Translations under genes and position numbers: made by a program
Part shown: positions 31,880 to 41,722 of the stretch, piece after piece
How the letters are laid out: each line of letters begins with the position of its first letter
How positions within the stretch are numbered: position 1 is the stretch's first letter
Source of the DNA: Acidovorax sp. A79
GTDB lineage: Bacteria; Pseudomonadota; Gammaproteobacteria; Burkholderiales; Burkholderiaceae_C
Assembly: GCF_041154505.1 (NCBI RefSeq)
Contig: NZ_AP028672.1
Location: 4,442,501 to 4,506,500 of the forward strand
Direction of reading: 5' to 3'
Length of the DNA stretch: 64,000 bases
Notes under the pieces: model-generated
What the model was told of the DNA's origin: nothing
What the model saw: only the letters and a program-made list of their open reading frames with translations
Database searches by the model: none

Positions 31880-31917
31880 GCGGCCCCCAGGATTGCGACG
31901 ATGACGAAGAGGCCCAT
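31858..31917 (-). CDS. 19-residue hydrophobic peptide upstream of P2 gIII
   Basis: A 20-codon frame encodes MGLFVIVAILGAAWLIFSA. It matches the P1 peptide in length, position and first two residues. Here its last codons overlap the first 22 bases of the adsorption gene in another frame. A minor coat (pVII/pIX-like) role is possible. Confidence 0.45.
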   Translation of the reverse strand: MGLFVIVAILGAAWLIFSA

Positions 31918-32000
31918 TTGCTTTGCACCTTGAAGAAGCCCACCGCGTGGACTTTTGCAAGGCCCCTGCCGGCCGGTCAGGGAGCACATGCGAGGGGCGC

Positions 32001-32216
32001 TTAGGAGATAGCGCGGCGCACCCACTTGAAGGCGGCAATCGCCACCACGACCAGCAGCACGGCGGCGCCGATCAGGCCGATGGGCGCGATGGTGTCGCCG
32101 ATCTCGGAGACCACGCCGGTCACATCGATGGCGGCGTGCGCGTTGTTGACAAGAGCCAGGGCACCGACTGCGGCAGCAGTGGCAAAGCGGCGGGTTTGTG
32201 CATTGATGCGGTTCAT
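32001..32216 (-). CDS. major coat protein (gpVIII-like) of P2
   Basis: The 71-residue precursor has a signal ending NNAHA (cleavage after about residue 28). The mature protein of about 43 residues has an acidic start (AIDVTGVVSEIGDTI), a membrane helix, and a basic end (FKWVRRAIS). Only the plan is shared with P1 coat. Confidence 0.85.
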   Translation of the reverse strand: MNRINAQTRRFATAAAVGALALVNNAHAAIDVTGVVSEIGDTIAPIGLIGAAVLLVVVAIAAFKWVRRAIS

Positions 32217-32219
32217 TTT

Positions 32220-32423
32220 TCAGTCCTCTTGGGTTGATGAATTTCCATCGGATCGAATGGTCTGGATGAGGGACCGGAAGGCCCATCCCACAGACCACAC
32301 CAGCAGGATGGCGCTGCTGATTTGTGCCGCTTCAGCCGGGCTCAGATCGAGAACGGGAAGCGTGATTTCGTGCACCACAGTGACCGTGCAGGCCGAGGCG
32401 CATTGAATGGTTTGTTCAGGCAT
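32220..32423 (-). CDS. minor coat-like membrane protein of P2
   Basis: ATG at 32423 gives 67 residues with Cys near the N-terminus and one helix (AQISSAILLVWSVGWAFRSL). It resembles small proteins preceding the coat gene in Ralstonia filamentous phages, from memory. It corresponds to P1 6291-6512. Confidence 0.6.
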   Translation of the reverse strand: MPEQTIQCASACTVTVVHEITLPVLDLSPAEAAQISSAILLVWSVGWAFRSLIQTIRSDGNSSTQED

Positions 32424-32607
32424 GGCCGGTGGCGCGGGCACGTGCTTGGGCGATGCGTTGACGGCGCACGGCGCGGGCGTGCAGGCGTGCGGCCAGGACA
32501 CCGAGGGAGCCCGTGACGAGGGTCCACAGGGCAGCGCCTACGAAGCCGCTGCAGATGCCCAGGATGGCGAGTTGCCGGGCCACGTGAGGGAGGTCGATTT
32601 CAGGCAT
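32416..32607 (-). CDS. small inovirus membrane protein of P2
   Basis: ATG at 32607 (GGAAAG upstream) gives 63 residues. LAILGICSGFVGAALWTLV and LGVLAARLHAR-VRRQRI are shared with P1 6093-6278 almost without change. Probable minor coat or tip protein. Confidence 0.65.
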   Translation of the reverse strand: MPEIDLPHVARQLAILGICSGFVGAALWTLVTGSLGVLAARLHARAVRRQRIAQARARATGHA

Positions 32608-32812
32608 GAAGGGACTTTCCATAGAGGTCGTCAAGGTCCACGACAGCAGGCCGGTGAAACGGCTCGGCGTGGTCTTCGATCAGCTGGACGCAGGTTTCCA
32701 CGTCATCCAGCGTTGCAGCCTCGGACAGCAACATGACCCATTCGGGCTGTCCGTCCTCAACGTTGGGCGCGAGAAAGCAGCCCGTGGTGCGCGACTGGAT
32801 GACGAGGCGCAT
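32600..32812 (-). CDS. small conserved phage protein (70 aa)
   Basis: The product starts MRLVIQSRTTGCFLAPN and is acidic toward the C-terminus. Similar small proteins occur between the ssDNA-binding and coat genes of other Ralstonia/Acidovorax inoviruses, as I recall. P1 lacks it. Function unknown. Confidence 0.55.
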   Translation of the reverse strand: MRLVIQSRTTGCFLAPNVEDGQPEWVMLLSEAATLDDVETCVQLIEDHAEPFHRPAVVDLDDLYGKSLHA

Positions 32813-32814
32813 GG

Positions 32815-33138
32815 TCAGGCTGCGGCTTTGGCCGTGGCTGCGGGGCGGATGCCCAGGAGCGTGAGCTTGGTGGAGTTGTCAGCACCTGCGACCACGTCGA
32901 ATTCGCAATCGCACATCACACCGGTGATGGGCCATTTGGCTTTCAAGTGCGCCCACTTCTGGAACTCCGACGAGTCGCCGAACTTGAACGGGCGGGTGAC
33001 CACGCCGATGCTCTCGCCGCTGGAGCTTTGACCCATATCCACCGAGAGGTGGAACGTGGTGGAGTCGAAAGCGCGGCCTTCGTAGTCGCCCTTACTGGAC
33101 TTGATACCGTGCAACACGGCTTGGCTTTGCATACGCAT
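32815..33138 (-). CDS. phage single-stranded DNA-binding protein of P2
   Basis: ATG at 33138 with AAGGAAA about 8 bases upstream gives 107 residues. The beta-rich sequence (FHLSVDMGQSSSGESIGVVT; ITGVMCDCEFDVVAG) and the location between rep and the coat genes fit the gpV-type ssDNA-binding proteins. The longer frame to 33480 overlaps rep and is not used. Confidence 0.7.
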   Translation of the reverse strand: MRMQSQAVLHGIKSSKGDYEGRAFDSTTFHLSVDMGQSSSGESIGVVTRPFKFGDSSEFQKWAHLKAKWPITGVMCDCEFDVVAGADNSTKLTLLGIRPAATAKAAA

Positions 33139-33161
33139 TTGGGTTTCCTTTTTGGCCTGGG

Positions 33162-34385
33162 TTATGCGGCGAACGCAGCGGGGCCAACGCTGGTGCCAGA
33201 GACTTTTTTGAACATCGCTTGATAGACGCGCTCGACCTCCTGACGCTTGAACTTCGACAGGCGGCCAGGAAGCTCGGCGCAGTTCTCTATGAAGCCCGCC
33301 AGGGTTTCTCGGTCCATGTAGAGGAAGGCCAGGGCGGCGGATTTGCCAGCGGTGGAGAAGAACCAACGTGCGTTGCGCGTGCACTCGGCCATCAGCGTTT
33401 CGAGCGGTAGGCGCGGCTCTGTTTTGATGGGTTCGGCCTGGGCCACTTCGCCGTGCTCGGCCAGCAGCAGCGCGTGCCATTCGCTGGTGCCTGCAAAGAA
33501 GTTGGCGGGCCTGCGCAGCAGATCGACAGGGAGCAAGCGCTTTTGGTTGCCGTAGCGCACTTCGATGCGCTGCCAGCCGGTGGCATCCTGTTCGCCGTAC
33601 AGCTGCACACCCTTGTCATAGACGTTGGTCTGCTTGCCTGCAGCCTTGCTGCCGAAGTAGAAGGATCGGCCCACGCCACCAGCGCGCCATGCACCCACGC
33701 AGCTGTGCTTAGGCCGGTGGCCGAGGTGGTCCATCAAACCCGCGTCATAGTCGGCGCCGATGCGGTCCATGCCGCCTGAGATGCCCTCGAAAAAATCAAG
33801 CGCCAGATCGCAACGCGTGACCACTGCGCGGTGCTCTTCCAGGTAGTCGGCCATCTGGTAGTGCCAGCCAGGACGGGCAAAGGTGCAGGCCGCGCCGTAG
33901 AGGTTGCAGTGCAGGGTTTTGGCCTGGGCGGACTGTCGCGGGCTGTCGCCGCTGGACAGGCATCCCACCCAGCCGCATTCGGAGCCTGCGCGCATGATCG
34001 ACCAGCGGTAGCGGTAGAAGTCGTGGCCCTTCTTCAGCTCAGGGTCCACGGTGAAGCCATCGCCCAACAGTTCGCACACGTTCTCTGCAAGCTCCAGGGC
34101 CTGGGTGGTGGCTGCGAAGTCGGGATCATCCAGGCCACGGAGGATGCGGGCCAAATCGTGGCGTCGACGGTCTTCTTCGCTGATGGTGTGGGCGGATTTT
34201 TCCCAATCGGCGGTGTCATCGCGTGGGGGAAACAGGGTGTCCACCGTGGGGATGGGAGCGAACCGGAGATTCAACGTGAAACGCAGCCAGTCGATATGAA
34301 CTGGCGAACCCGTCACGGTGCGCTCTTCATGCAAACGAAGCAGGACTTCGTTTCCATCGAGGACGAGGGGGGTGGCGATCGTCAC
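33162..34385 (-). CDS. phage replication initiation protein, Rep_trans type
   Basis: The 407-residue product has the Rep_trans (PF02486-like) landmarks VHIDWLRFTLNLRF near the start, VVTRCDLALDFFEG in the middle, and NVYDKGVQLYGE followed by WQRIEVRYGNQKR. It starts the rolling-circle replication of P2. The start is GTG at 34385 with GGGGG 8 bases upstream, overlapping the stop of the small gene before it. It is unrelated in type to the P1 Rep. Confidence 0.82.
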   Translation of the reverse strand: MTIATPLVLDGNEVLLRLHEERTVTGSPVHIDWLRFTLNLRFAPIPTVDTLFPPRDDTADWEKSAHTISEEDRRRHDLARILRGLDDPDFAATTQALELAENVCELLGDGFTVDPELKKGHDFYRYRWSIMRAGSECGWVGCLSSGDSPRQSAQAKTLHCNLYGAACTFARPGWHYQMADYLEEHRAVVTRCDLALDFFEGISGGMDRIGADYDAGLMDHLGHRPKHSCVGAWRAGGVGRSFYFGSKAAGKQTNVYDKGVQLYGEQDATGWQRIEVRYGNQKRLLPVDLLRRPANFFAGTSEWHALLLAEHGEVAQAEPIKTEPRLPLETLMAECTRNARWFFSTAGKSAALAFLYMDRETLAGFIENCAELPGRLSKFKRQEVERVYQAMFKKVSGTSVGPAAFAA

Positions 34386-34657
34386 GCTCTGCCCCCTTCG
34401 AAGTTGTCCCCGTGATTACCATCGGGGACAGCTGTTGCTGACGCTACGCACCCCCCAAAATTGATAGCAGAAGAATCAGCAACAACAGCCGGCGCGGCCG
34501 CGCCCGCGCTTCGCTTGCCGGTCGCGGCCGCGTCGTCTTGTTTGGGTAGTGCATCGAGGAAGGCGAGGACATGCTGCCATTGGTGAGGGACGCGGCCAAT
34601 GAACATGGGCACCATGCCTGCGCCGGATTGACGGTTGAAGATGGGCCTATCGGTCAT
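34382..34657 (-). CDS. small hypothetical protein before P2 rep
   Basis: The 91-residue product starts MTDRPIFNRQSGAGMVPMF and ends in a low-complexity Ala-rich tail. Its stop overlaps the rep GTG by four bases, implying coupling. It is divergent from the DUF2726 gene, with 33 bases between starts. No family recognised. Confidence 0.45.
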   Translation of the reverse strand: MTDRPIFNRQSGAGMVPMFIGRVPHQWQHVLAFLDALPKQDDAAATGKRSAGAAAPAVVADSSAINFGGCVASATAVPDGNHGDNFEGGRA

Positions 34658-34690
34658 GCGAAACTTCCTCCTGCAACAGAGGGAGTACCA

Positions 34691-35188
34691 ATGAAAAATT
34701 TATTCGTTTTGCTGGCAGTGCTGGCCCTGCTGCTGGTCGTCGTGGCAGTGATGACAGGGGCGAACAAGAAGCGCGGAGGCAAAGGCGAAAAGCCCAAACA
34801 AAAAGCACTGATGACCGACCGTGAGCAAGCCATGTACAACCGGCTTGTGCAGGCTTTACCTGAGCTTGTCGTGCTGGCGCAAGTGAGCTTCAGTGCGCTA
34901 CTGACAGCCCGGTCATATGCGGCGCGCAACACGTTCGATCGCAAGGTTGCGGACTTCGTGGTTTGCGACAAGGCATTCCGCGTTTTGGCTGTGGTGGAGC
35001 TGGACGACAGCAGCCATCGAGGGCGGGAGAAGGAAGACGGAGCCCGCGATGTGCTGCTAGTGAATGCGGGGTATCGGGTGCTGCGATATCCGCGAGTGCC
35101 GGACATTGACCGCGTCAGAGACGACTTCGAATCACCAGCGGTTCCAACCATGCCCGCCGAATTGATGGACATGCGCGCCGAGCGATAG
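34691..35188 (+). CDS. membrane-anchored DUF2726 protein (nuclease-like fold)
   Basis: ATG at 34691 gives 165 residues: an N-terminal helix (LFVLLAVLALLLVVVAVM), a Lys/Gly-rich linker, then DUF2726 (LMTDREQAMYNRL, VLAQVSFSALL, VADFVVCDKAFRVLAVVELD, RDVLLVNAGYRVLRYPRVP). The D...ELD pattern with downstream charged residues is that of PD-(D/E)XK-like folds. It is an accessory (moron) gene transcribed against the phage operon, with a possible role in DNA transfer or phage exclusion. Confidence 0.7.
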   Translation: MKNLFVLLAVLALLLVVVAVMTGANKKRGGKGEKPKQKALMTDREQAMYNRLVQALPELVVLAQVSFSALLTARSYAARNTFDRKVADFVVCDKAFRVLAVVELDDSSHRGREKEDGARDVLLVNAGYRVLRYPRVPDIDRVRDDFESPAVPTMPAELMDMRAER

Positions 35189-35320
35189 TCCTGCGCCAAG
35201 ATGCGCACCCCCTGCCCGGCATCGGCTGGAGCCGCCAAGCTGCCGCCGGGCCGTTTGGTGGCAGGGGGTGTGCAAACGGAGGGTGTTGAGGTCATGGCGG
35301 CTCCAGATTCAGTGCTCAGT

Positions 35321-35399
35321 ATTGAGACCGTCTGAATGTTGAGACCCTGTTAATCCTCTGGCAATCTGAATCTGTTAAAACCCTCTCAATGTTGAGGGG
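35321..35399. promoter_or_regulatory. candidate operators of prophage P2
   Basis: TTGAGACC occurs twice in direct orientation (within 35321-35329 and 35339-35346), and CCTCTCAA-TG-TTGAGGGG (35382-35399) is a near-perfect dyad just before the regulator start. The right arm doubles as the ribosome site. The TTGAG motif is different from the TGTGTA motif of P1. Confidence 0.5.
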
Positions 35400-35407
35400 T
35401 TATGAAT

Positions 35408-35671
35408 ATGAATCAGACCATGGAATTGTTTGAAAAAGCGCTTGAACGTCAGAACGCAGCAGCGTGGGCAAGAACGTTCAACATCACGCCCAGCGCGTTC
35501 TCGCAGGCAAAGAAACAGGGCCGCCTAAGTCCCGTCCTTGCAGGAAACTTTGCTATCGAATTGGGAGAAGAGCCCGAACATTGGATGGCCATTGCGGCCA
35601 TGGAGGCGGAGAAGGAAAGCGAGCTACTTGCACGGCTGAAAAGCCGCGTCAAGGCATGGCGGAGACTGTGA
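35408..35671 (+). CDS. prophage P2 regulator, DUF3693-like
   Basis: The 87-residue product (from the second ATG at 35408, 8 bases after GAGGGG; an ATG at 35402 is in frame) aligns with the P1 regulator through LSPVLAGNFAIELGEEPEHW, IAAMEAEKES and RLKS. Its last residues (WRRL) are encoded inside the 3' end of the tRNA-Ser gene on the other strand, so the prophage edge falls inside this gene. Confidence 0.7.
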   Translation: MNQTMELFEKALERQNAAAWARTFNITPSAFSQAKKQGRLSPVLAGNFAIELGEEPEHWMAIAAMEAEKESELLARLKSRVKAWRRL

Positions 35672-35744
35672 GATTCGAACTCACGGACGGTTGCCCGTCG
35701 GCAGTTTTCAAGACTGCTGGTTTAAACCGCTCACCCAAGTCTCC
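35657..35744 (-). tRNA. tRNA-Ser (TGA)
   Basis: On the minus strand the 88 bases have acceptor GGAGACT / AGTCTCC, discriminator G and encoded CCA, anticodon loop CTTGAAA (anticodon TGA), a long class II variable arm and T arm GTGAG-TTCGAAT-CTCAC. Its CCA end is the edge of prophage P2. Confidence 0.95.
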
Positions 35745-35763
35745 GGGAGGGAAGGCGCGAATT

Positions 35764-36444
35764 CTAGCCCACGGCGGGCGCGGGTTTTAGCAGCATGCCG
35801 CGCGTCTCGATGAACTTCACCACATCGGCCACGCCTGCCAATGTCTTGAGGTTGGTCATCACGAAGGGCTTGAGACCCTGGGCGTTGGTGCGCATGCGGG
35901 TGGTGTCGGCGTGCATGACGTCCAGGTTGGCGCCCACGTGGGGGGCCAGGTCGGTCTTGTTGATGATGAACAGGTCGCTCTTGGTGATGCCGGGGCCGCC
36001 CTTGCGGGGGATTTTTTCGCCGGCGGCGACGTCGATGACGTAGATGGTGAGGTCGCTCAGCTCGGGGCTGAAGGTGGCGGCGAGGTTGTCGCCGCCGCTT
36101 TCCACGAACACGATGTCGGCATTGGGGAACTCGCCCAGCATGCGGTCGATGGCTTCGAGGTTGATGGAGCAGTCTTCGCGGATGGCGGTGTGGGGGCAGC
36201 CTCCGGTCTCCACGCCCAGGATGCGCTCGGGTGGCAGCGCGCCGCTCACCGTGAGCAGGCGCTGGTCTTCCTTGGTGTAGATGTCGTTGGTGATGGCGAC
36301 GAGGTCGTAGTCGTCGCGCATGGCCTTGCACAGCATTTCCAGCAGCGTGGTCTTGCCGGAGCCTACCGGGCCGCCGATGCCCACGCGCAGGGGGGGCAGT
36401 TGCTTGGTACGGTTCGGGATGTGGTGCAGGGTGCTGGTGGTCAT
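35764..36444 (-). CDS. ureG: urease accessory GTPase UreG
   Basis: UreG is the GTPase driving nickel insertion into urease. The 226-residue product has P-loop [15 protein letters not shown], the metal motif [15 protein letters not shown] with Cys-Pro-His, [14 protein letters not shown] and [10 protein letters not shown]. It overlaps the ureF stop by four bases and is the last gene of the urease operon. Confidence 0.97.
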   Translation of the reverse strand: MTTSTLHHIPNRTKQLPPLRVGIGGPVGSGKTTLLEMLCKAMRDDYDLVAITNDIYTKEDQRLLTVSGALPPERILGVETGGCPHTAIREDCSINLEAIDRMLGEFPNADIVFVESGGDNLAATFSPELSDLTIYVIDVAAGEKIPRKGGPGITKSDLFIINKTDLAPHVGANLDVMHADTTRMRTNAQGLKPFVMTNLKTLAGVADVVKFIETRGMLLKPAPAVG

Positions 36445-37151
36445 GATCGGAAGAGGCGGGAGTATTGGGTTTCGTGCTGGGAACTCAGGATGGCCAGCAT
36501 GGGAGAAAAGGCCTGGCGCTCGCAGTCCATCAGGCCGATGGCGTGGTCGGCGGCGGGGGGGATGGCATCGGCCAGGCGTGCCAGGATGCGCTGGCCAGCG
36601 CTTTGGCCCAGTTGCATGGACTTGAGTGCGGCCTGGACCATGTTTTCGGCCCAGCCAAAGGCGTAGGCCAGCAGCACGTCGCGCACGGGCGCCTGGGTGG
36701 TGGAGGCGGCCAGCGCGAATGCCACGGGGTAGGTCGGGGGCAGTGCGGCCAGGTGGCGGATTCTGGGCAGGGTCTCTTCATCGTCCTGGTGCTGGTTGCG
36801 CAGCCAGTCGGCCATCGACCGGCCCATCTGCTCGGTCTGCAGCCTCAGTTCGCTGGTTTCACGGGTGTGCAGCACCCAGTCGTTGAGTTCACGCACATGC
36901 GCCCAGTCGGCGCGGCGCCAGGCGCCCACGGCCTTGGCGATCAGGGCCATGTCGCCGCGTGCCTGGGTGATGTGCAACTGGTCCAGCAGCCAGTCGGCCA
37001 CGGCGGCTTCGCTGGCGATGCCTGCGTTTTCAATCGCGCTTTCCAGCCCCTCGGAATACGAGAAGCCGCCCACGGGCAGCGCGGGCGAGGCGAGCCAGAT
37101 GAGCTGCAGCAGGCTGGCTGCCGGCAGGGAGGCGGGGCGTTCGAGGCGCAT
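36441..37151 (-). CDS. ureF: urease accessory protein UreF
   Basis: The 236-residue helical protein bridges UreG to the urease complex. It has [20 protein letters not shown] and EGLESAIE, typical of UreF, and near the C-terminus [20 protein letters not shown]. It lies 26 bases after ureE. Confidence 0.94.
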   Translation of the reverse strand: MRLERPASLPAASLLQLIWLASPALPVGGFSYSEGLESAIENAGIASEAAVADWLLDQLHITQARGDMALIAKAVGAWRRADWAHVRELNDWVLHTRETSELRLQTEQMGRSMADWLRNQHQDDEETLPRIRHLAALPPTYPVAFALAASTTQAPVRDVLLAYAFGWAENMVQAALKSMQLGQSAGQRILARLADAIPPAADHAIGLMDCERQAFSPMLAILSSQHETQYSRLFRS

Positions 37152-37177
37152 GGCGGGGAAGGGATGTACTCAGCCCG

Positions 37178-37840
37178 TCAGTGGCTGTGTCCGTGGCTTT
37201 CATGGTCATGGCCGTGGTTGCAGCCGGGGCCGTGCACATGGCCCTGGGCGACGACCGGGATGGCCACGGGGCGGGCGCGGGCCGGGGCGGCGCCTTGTTC
37301 GTGTCCGTGCGCATGGCCGTGACCCTGGCCGGCATCGTGGGAATGCCCATGATCGTGCCCGTGGTCATGGTCATGGCCGCCGTGCCCTGCGGCATAGGCG
37401 CCGCCCTCGGGTTCAAACGGCAGGTCCTGCGCTTTGACGATCAAGTGCATGGCGCGCAGCATGTCGGCCAGCACGTGGTCAGGTTCGATCTTGAGGTGAT
37501 CGGGCTGCAGCTCGATGGGCACATGGCGGTTGCCCAGGTGGTAGGCGGCGCGGGTCAGGTCGAACGGGCTGCCATGGTTGGCGCAGTGTGTGATGACCAG
37601 CACGGGCTGCGGCGCCGCGATCACGCGGACCATGGAGCCGTCTTCGGCCACGAGCACATCGCCACCGCGCACCAGCGTGCCGCGCGGCAGGAAGATGCCC
37701 AGCTCGCGCCCGGCGGAGTCGGTGGCCGCGAAACGGCTTTTCTGGCGCACGTCCCAGTCCAGTTCGATGGTGGTGGCGCGCTTGACCAGAACGGGAGCAA
37801 GGCCTTTGCCTTGGGGGATGAGCTTGGAGGCTTGGATCAT
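37178..37840 (-). CDS. ureE: urease nickel metallochaperone UreE
   Basis: From ATG 37840 the product has 220 residues: peptide-binding and metal-binding domains (YHLGNRHVPIELQPDHLKIE with the conserved His) and an unusually long His-rich tail (GHGGHDHDHGHDHGHSHDAG and NHGHDHESHGHSH), suited to nickel storage. The frame is open further upstream, but no start there gives UreE-like sequence. Confidence 0.95.
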   Translation of the reverse strand: MIQASKLIPQGKGLAPVLVKRATTIELDWDVRQKSRFAATDSAGRELGIFLPRGTLVRGGDVLVAEDGSMVRVIAAPQPVLVITHCANHGSPFDLTRAAYHLGNRHVPIELQPDHLKIEPDHVLADMLRAMHLIVKAQDLPFEPEGGAYAAGHGGHDHDHGHDHGHSHDAGQGHGHAHGHEQGAAPARARPVAIPVVAQGHVHGPGCNHGHDHESHGHSH

Positions 37841-37917
37841 GGCGTTTCTTTTCTTTGTTCCAGCGGGTAGACCGTGCATTGTCGGCCAGGGGCGCAACCC
37901 TGTTGGGCGCCCCCGGT

Positions 37918-38406
37918 TTACAGCCGACGGGTCATGAAGAAGCTGTAAGGGTCGGGGCCGTAGTCGGCAAAGGGGCCGCACTCGGAAAAGCCGTTCTGGA
38001 AATACAGCTGGCGCGCGGGCTCGAAGAAGGGCTGCGGGCCCGTCTCCAGGCTCATGCGGGCAAAGCCGCGCGAGCGGGCCTCGTGGAGCAGGTGGTTCAG
38101 CAACTGGCGGGCGATGCCCTGGCCCCGGTGGCGGGCGCTGGTGCGCATGGACTTGAGTTCGGCGTGGGTGGCGTCGAGCTGCTTGAGCGCGCCGGTGCCC
38201 ACCAGCACGTCGCCCTCCGCGTCAGGCAGCCAGGCGGACCAGAAGGCAATGCCGGGCTGGCGCAGCTGGTCCATCTCCAGGGCATGCACGCTTTCCGGCG
38301 GCGACACCGCGTACATGTCCTGCAGGTGTTCCTGCATGAAGGCTTCGATGCGCGGATCGCTCAGGTCGTCCAGGCGGATGTGCAGGTCTTGCAGCACAGC
38401 ATTCAT
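37918..38406 (-). CDS. GNAT-family N-acetyltransferase
   Basis: The 162-residue product carries the acetyl-CoA loop RGQGIARQLLNHLLHEARSRG and TGPQPFFEPARQLYFQNGF typical of PhnO/ElaA-like GNAT enzymes. It lies between ureC and ureE, 11 bases after ureC and within the operon. Its substrate is unknown and it is not a standard urease maturation factor. Confidence 0.88.
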   Translation of the reverse strand: MNAVLQDLHIRLDDLSDPRIEAFMQEHLQDMYAVSPPESVHALEMDQLRQPGIAFWSAWLPDAEGDVLVGTGALKQLDATHAELKSMRTSARHRGQGIARQLLNHLLHEARSRGFARMSLETGPQPFFEPARQLYFQNGFSECGPFADYGPDPYSFFMTRRL

Positions 38407-38417
38407 GGAGCGCGACC

Positions 38418-40136
<1,719 letters not shown>

Positions 40137-40157
40137 GGGGTGTGCTCCGCGAGAACT

Positions 40158-40219
40158 GATGACTATATTTTTGATAGCTGCCAGCGCTTGTTCAACAGGC
40201 GCTGGAGGCTGTTTTGGCT
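40158..40219 (+). repeat. dispersed intergenic repeat, copy B
   Basis: The ureB-ureC spacer contains ATATTTTTGATAGCTGCCAG, CGCTTGTTCAACAGGCGCTGG and AGGCTGTTTTGGC. CCAGCGC and GCGCTGG form a perfect 7-bp stem. Located inside an operon, it could affect ureC relative to ureB expression. Confidence 0.8.
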
Positions 40220-40227
40220 TGGTGTTT

Positions 40228-40533
40228 CTACAGGGCGCCGTGCGTCAGGCCCTGAAAGCCATACACCCGGCGCTGGCCCGCGTAGTCCACCAGTTCCACG
40301 GTGCGCTCCTGGCCGGGCTCGAAGCGCACGGCCGTGCCCGATGCGATGTTCAGCCGCATGCCGCGTGCGGCGGCGCGGTCAAAGCCCAGTGCGTTGTTGG
40401 TCTCGGCAAAGTGGTAGTGCGAGCCCACCTGGATGGGGCGGTCGCCGGTGTTGCGCACCACCAGCGTGAGGGTGCGGCGGCCCGTGTTGAGCGGGTGTTC
40501 GCCGGGTTCGGTGAAGAGTTCGCCTGGGATCAT
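40228..40533 (-). CDS. ureB: urease beta subunit
   Basis: From ATG 40533 the product has 101 residues: [57 protein letters not shown], all hallmarks of UreB. The frame is open far upstream but those codons are antisense-like filler within ureJ. Confidence 0.97.
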   Translation of the reverse strand: MIPGELFTEPGEHPLNTGRRTLTLVVRNTGDRPIQVGSHYHFAETNNALGFDRAAARGMRLNIASGTAVRFEPGQERTVELVDYAGQRRVYGFQGLTHGAL

Positions 40534-40559
40534 GGGATGCTCCTGTGGGGCGGATTGGC

Positions 40560-41174
40560 TCAGGCCATCTGCGCCAGCAGCGCACCACCGAACACTGCCA
40601 CGCCCGCACCCGCAGCGCGCGCCAGCCACACGTGGCGGTGGCGCAGCGCCCAGCCCGCCGCCAGGCCCGCGCCATGCAGCAGCACGGTGGCGGCCAGCAT
40701 GCCCGCCAGGGTTTGCCAGGCGCTGTCGCTGCCCGCCAGCTCGTGGCCGTGGGCCACGCCATGGAACACGGCAAACACCCCCACGCCCAGCGCGGCCACC
40801 AGGCCGGGAACGCGCAGGCGCGACACGACGAGCAGGCCGGTGGCCAGCAGCGAGGCTGCAATCATCGGTTCCACCGCGGGCAGTGCCACGCCCTGCAGGC
40901 CCAGCACGGCGCCCGCCAGCAGCATGGAGGCAAAGCCCACGGGGCCCCACAGCAGTTCGCGGCCGGCGCGGCGCGCGGCCAGGGCGCTCCACAGGCCCAC
41001 GGCCACCATGGCGGCCAGGTGGTCCAGGCCAAAGAATGGGTGGGCAAAGCCGCTCAGAAAACTGCTGTGGATGTGGGTTTCAGCGCCGGTATGGGCGACG
41101 GCACTGGTACTGATGGCACTGGCAGCCATGAAGAGAAGAGCGGCTGTGTGGCGGTGTGAGAGTGCGATGCGCAT
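40560..41174 (-). CDS. ureJ: HupE/UreJ family nickel transporter-like protein
   Basis: The 204-residue membrane protein has a signal-like start and the family motifs [18 protein letters not shown] and [10 protein letters not shown], with six or seven helices. UreJ sits between ureA and ureB in many proteobacterial urease operons and is thought to import nickel. Confidence 0.92.
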   Translation of the reverse strand: MRIALSHRHTAALLFMAASAISTSAVAHTGAETHIHSSFLSGFAHPFFGLDHLAAMVAVGLWSALAARRAGRELLWGPVGFASMLLAGAVLGLQGVALPAVEPMIAASLLATGLLVVSRLRVPGLVAALGVGVFAVFHGVAHGHELAGSDSAWQTLAGMLAATVLLHGAGLAAGWALRHRHVWLARAAGAGVAVFGGALLAQMA

Positions 41175-41209
41175 GGGGGCTCCACAGAGAGAAAGAGGGA
41201 GAAAAGGGG

Positions 41210-41512
41210 TCAGACGATCGGCTGGTGCACGGTGACGAGCTTGGTGCCATCGGGGAAGGTGGCCTCGACCTGGATGTCCGGAATCATCTCGGCGATGCCG
41301 TCCATCACGTCCGCGCGGGTCAGCACGGTGCGGCCCTCGCTCATCAGCTGCGCCACGGTCTTGCCGTCGCGGGCACCTTCCATCACGGCGGCGCTGATCA
41401 GGGCCATGGCCTCGGGGTAGTTGAGCTTGAGGCCCCGGGCCTTGCGGCGCTCGGCCAGCAGGGCGGCGGTGAAGATCAGCAGCTTGTCTTTTTCGCGAGG
41501 CGTCAGTTCCAT
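41210..41512 (-). CDS. ureA: urease gamma subunit
   Basis: The 100-residue product starts [20 protein letters not shown] and contains [14 protein letters not shown] and [13 protein letters not shown], typical of UreA. It is the first gene of the operon; ureD, usually next to it, is absent. Confidence 0.97.
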   Translation of the reverse strand: MELTPREKDKLLIFTAALLAERRKARGLKLNYPEAMALISAAVMEGARDGKTVAQLMSEGRTVLTRADVMDGIAEMIPDIQVEATFPDGTKLVTVHQPIV

Positions 41513-41722
41513 GTCGTTGTACTCAATGCTGGTGTTGTTGGCTCGCGCGTGAGCCGACGCGGGGTGACCACGAGGGGCGTGCTATGGGCCACGGGGGTGA
41601 TCTGGCGAGAGCTGTTCCATCATAGGCAGCAAGCCCCGTGCCCGCCATACGTCATCTGGCGCACGTCCCCAGGTGCAGTGGCATGGAAACTGCACCTGAA
41701 GGGGTGACCGCCGCCATTGCCC

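Larger units (their letters stand above)
27524..35671. mobile_element. filamentous prophage P2 (Inoviridae-like)
   Basis: The roughly 8.1 kb element is in the opposite orientation to P1. It has the order regulator, DUF2726, rep, ssDNA-binding protein, small proteins, coat, adsorption, DUF2523, zot, coiled-coil protein, recombinase. It abuts the 3' end of tRNA-Ser. I could not find a convincing repeat of the junction at the left end, so limits are approximate. No secretin gene is present. Confidence 0.8.

Noticed and set aside
31930-31990. Possible terminator after the P2 coat gene
   Set aside because: CCCTG/CAGGG can pair around CCGGCCGG, but there is no T-run as in P1, so it was not listed.
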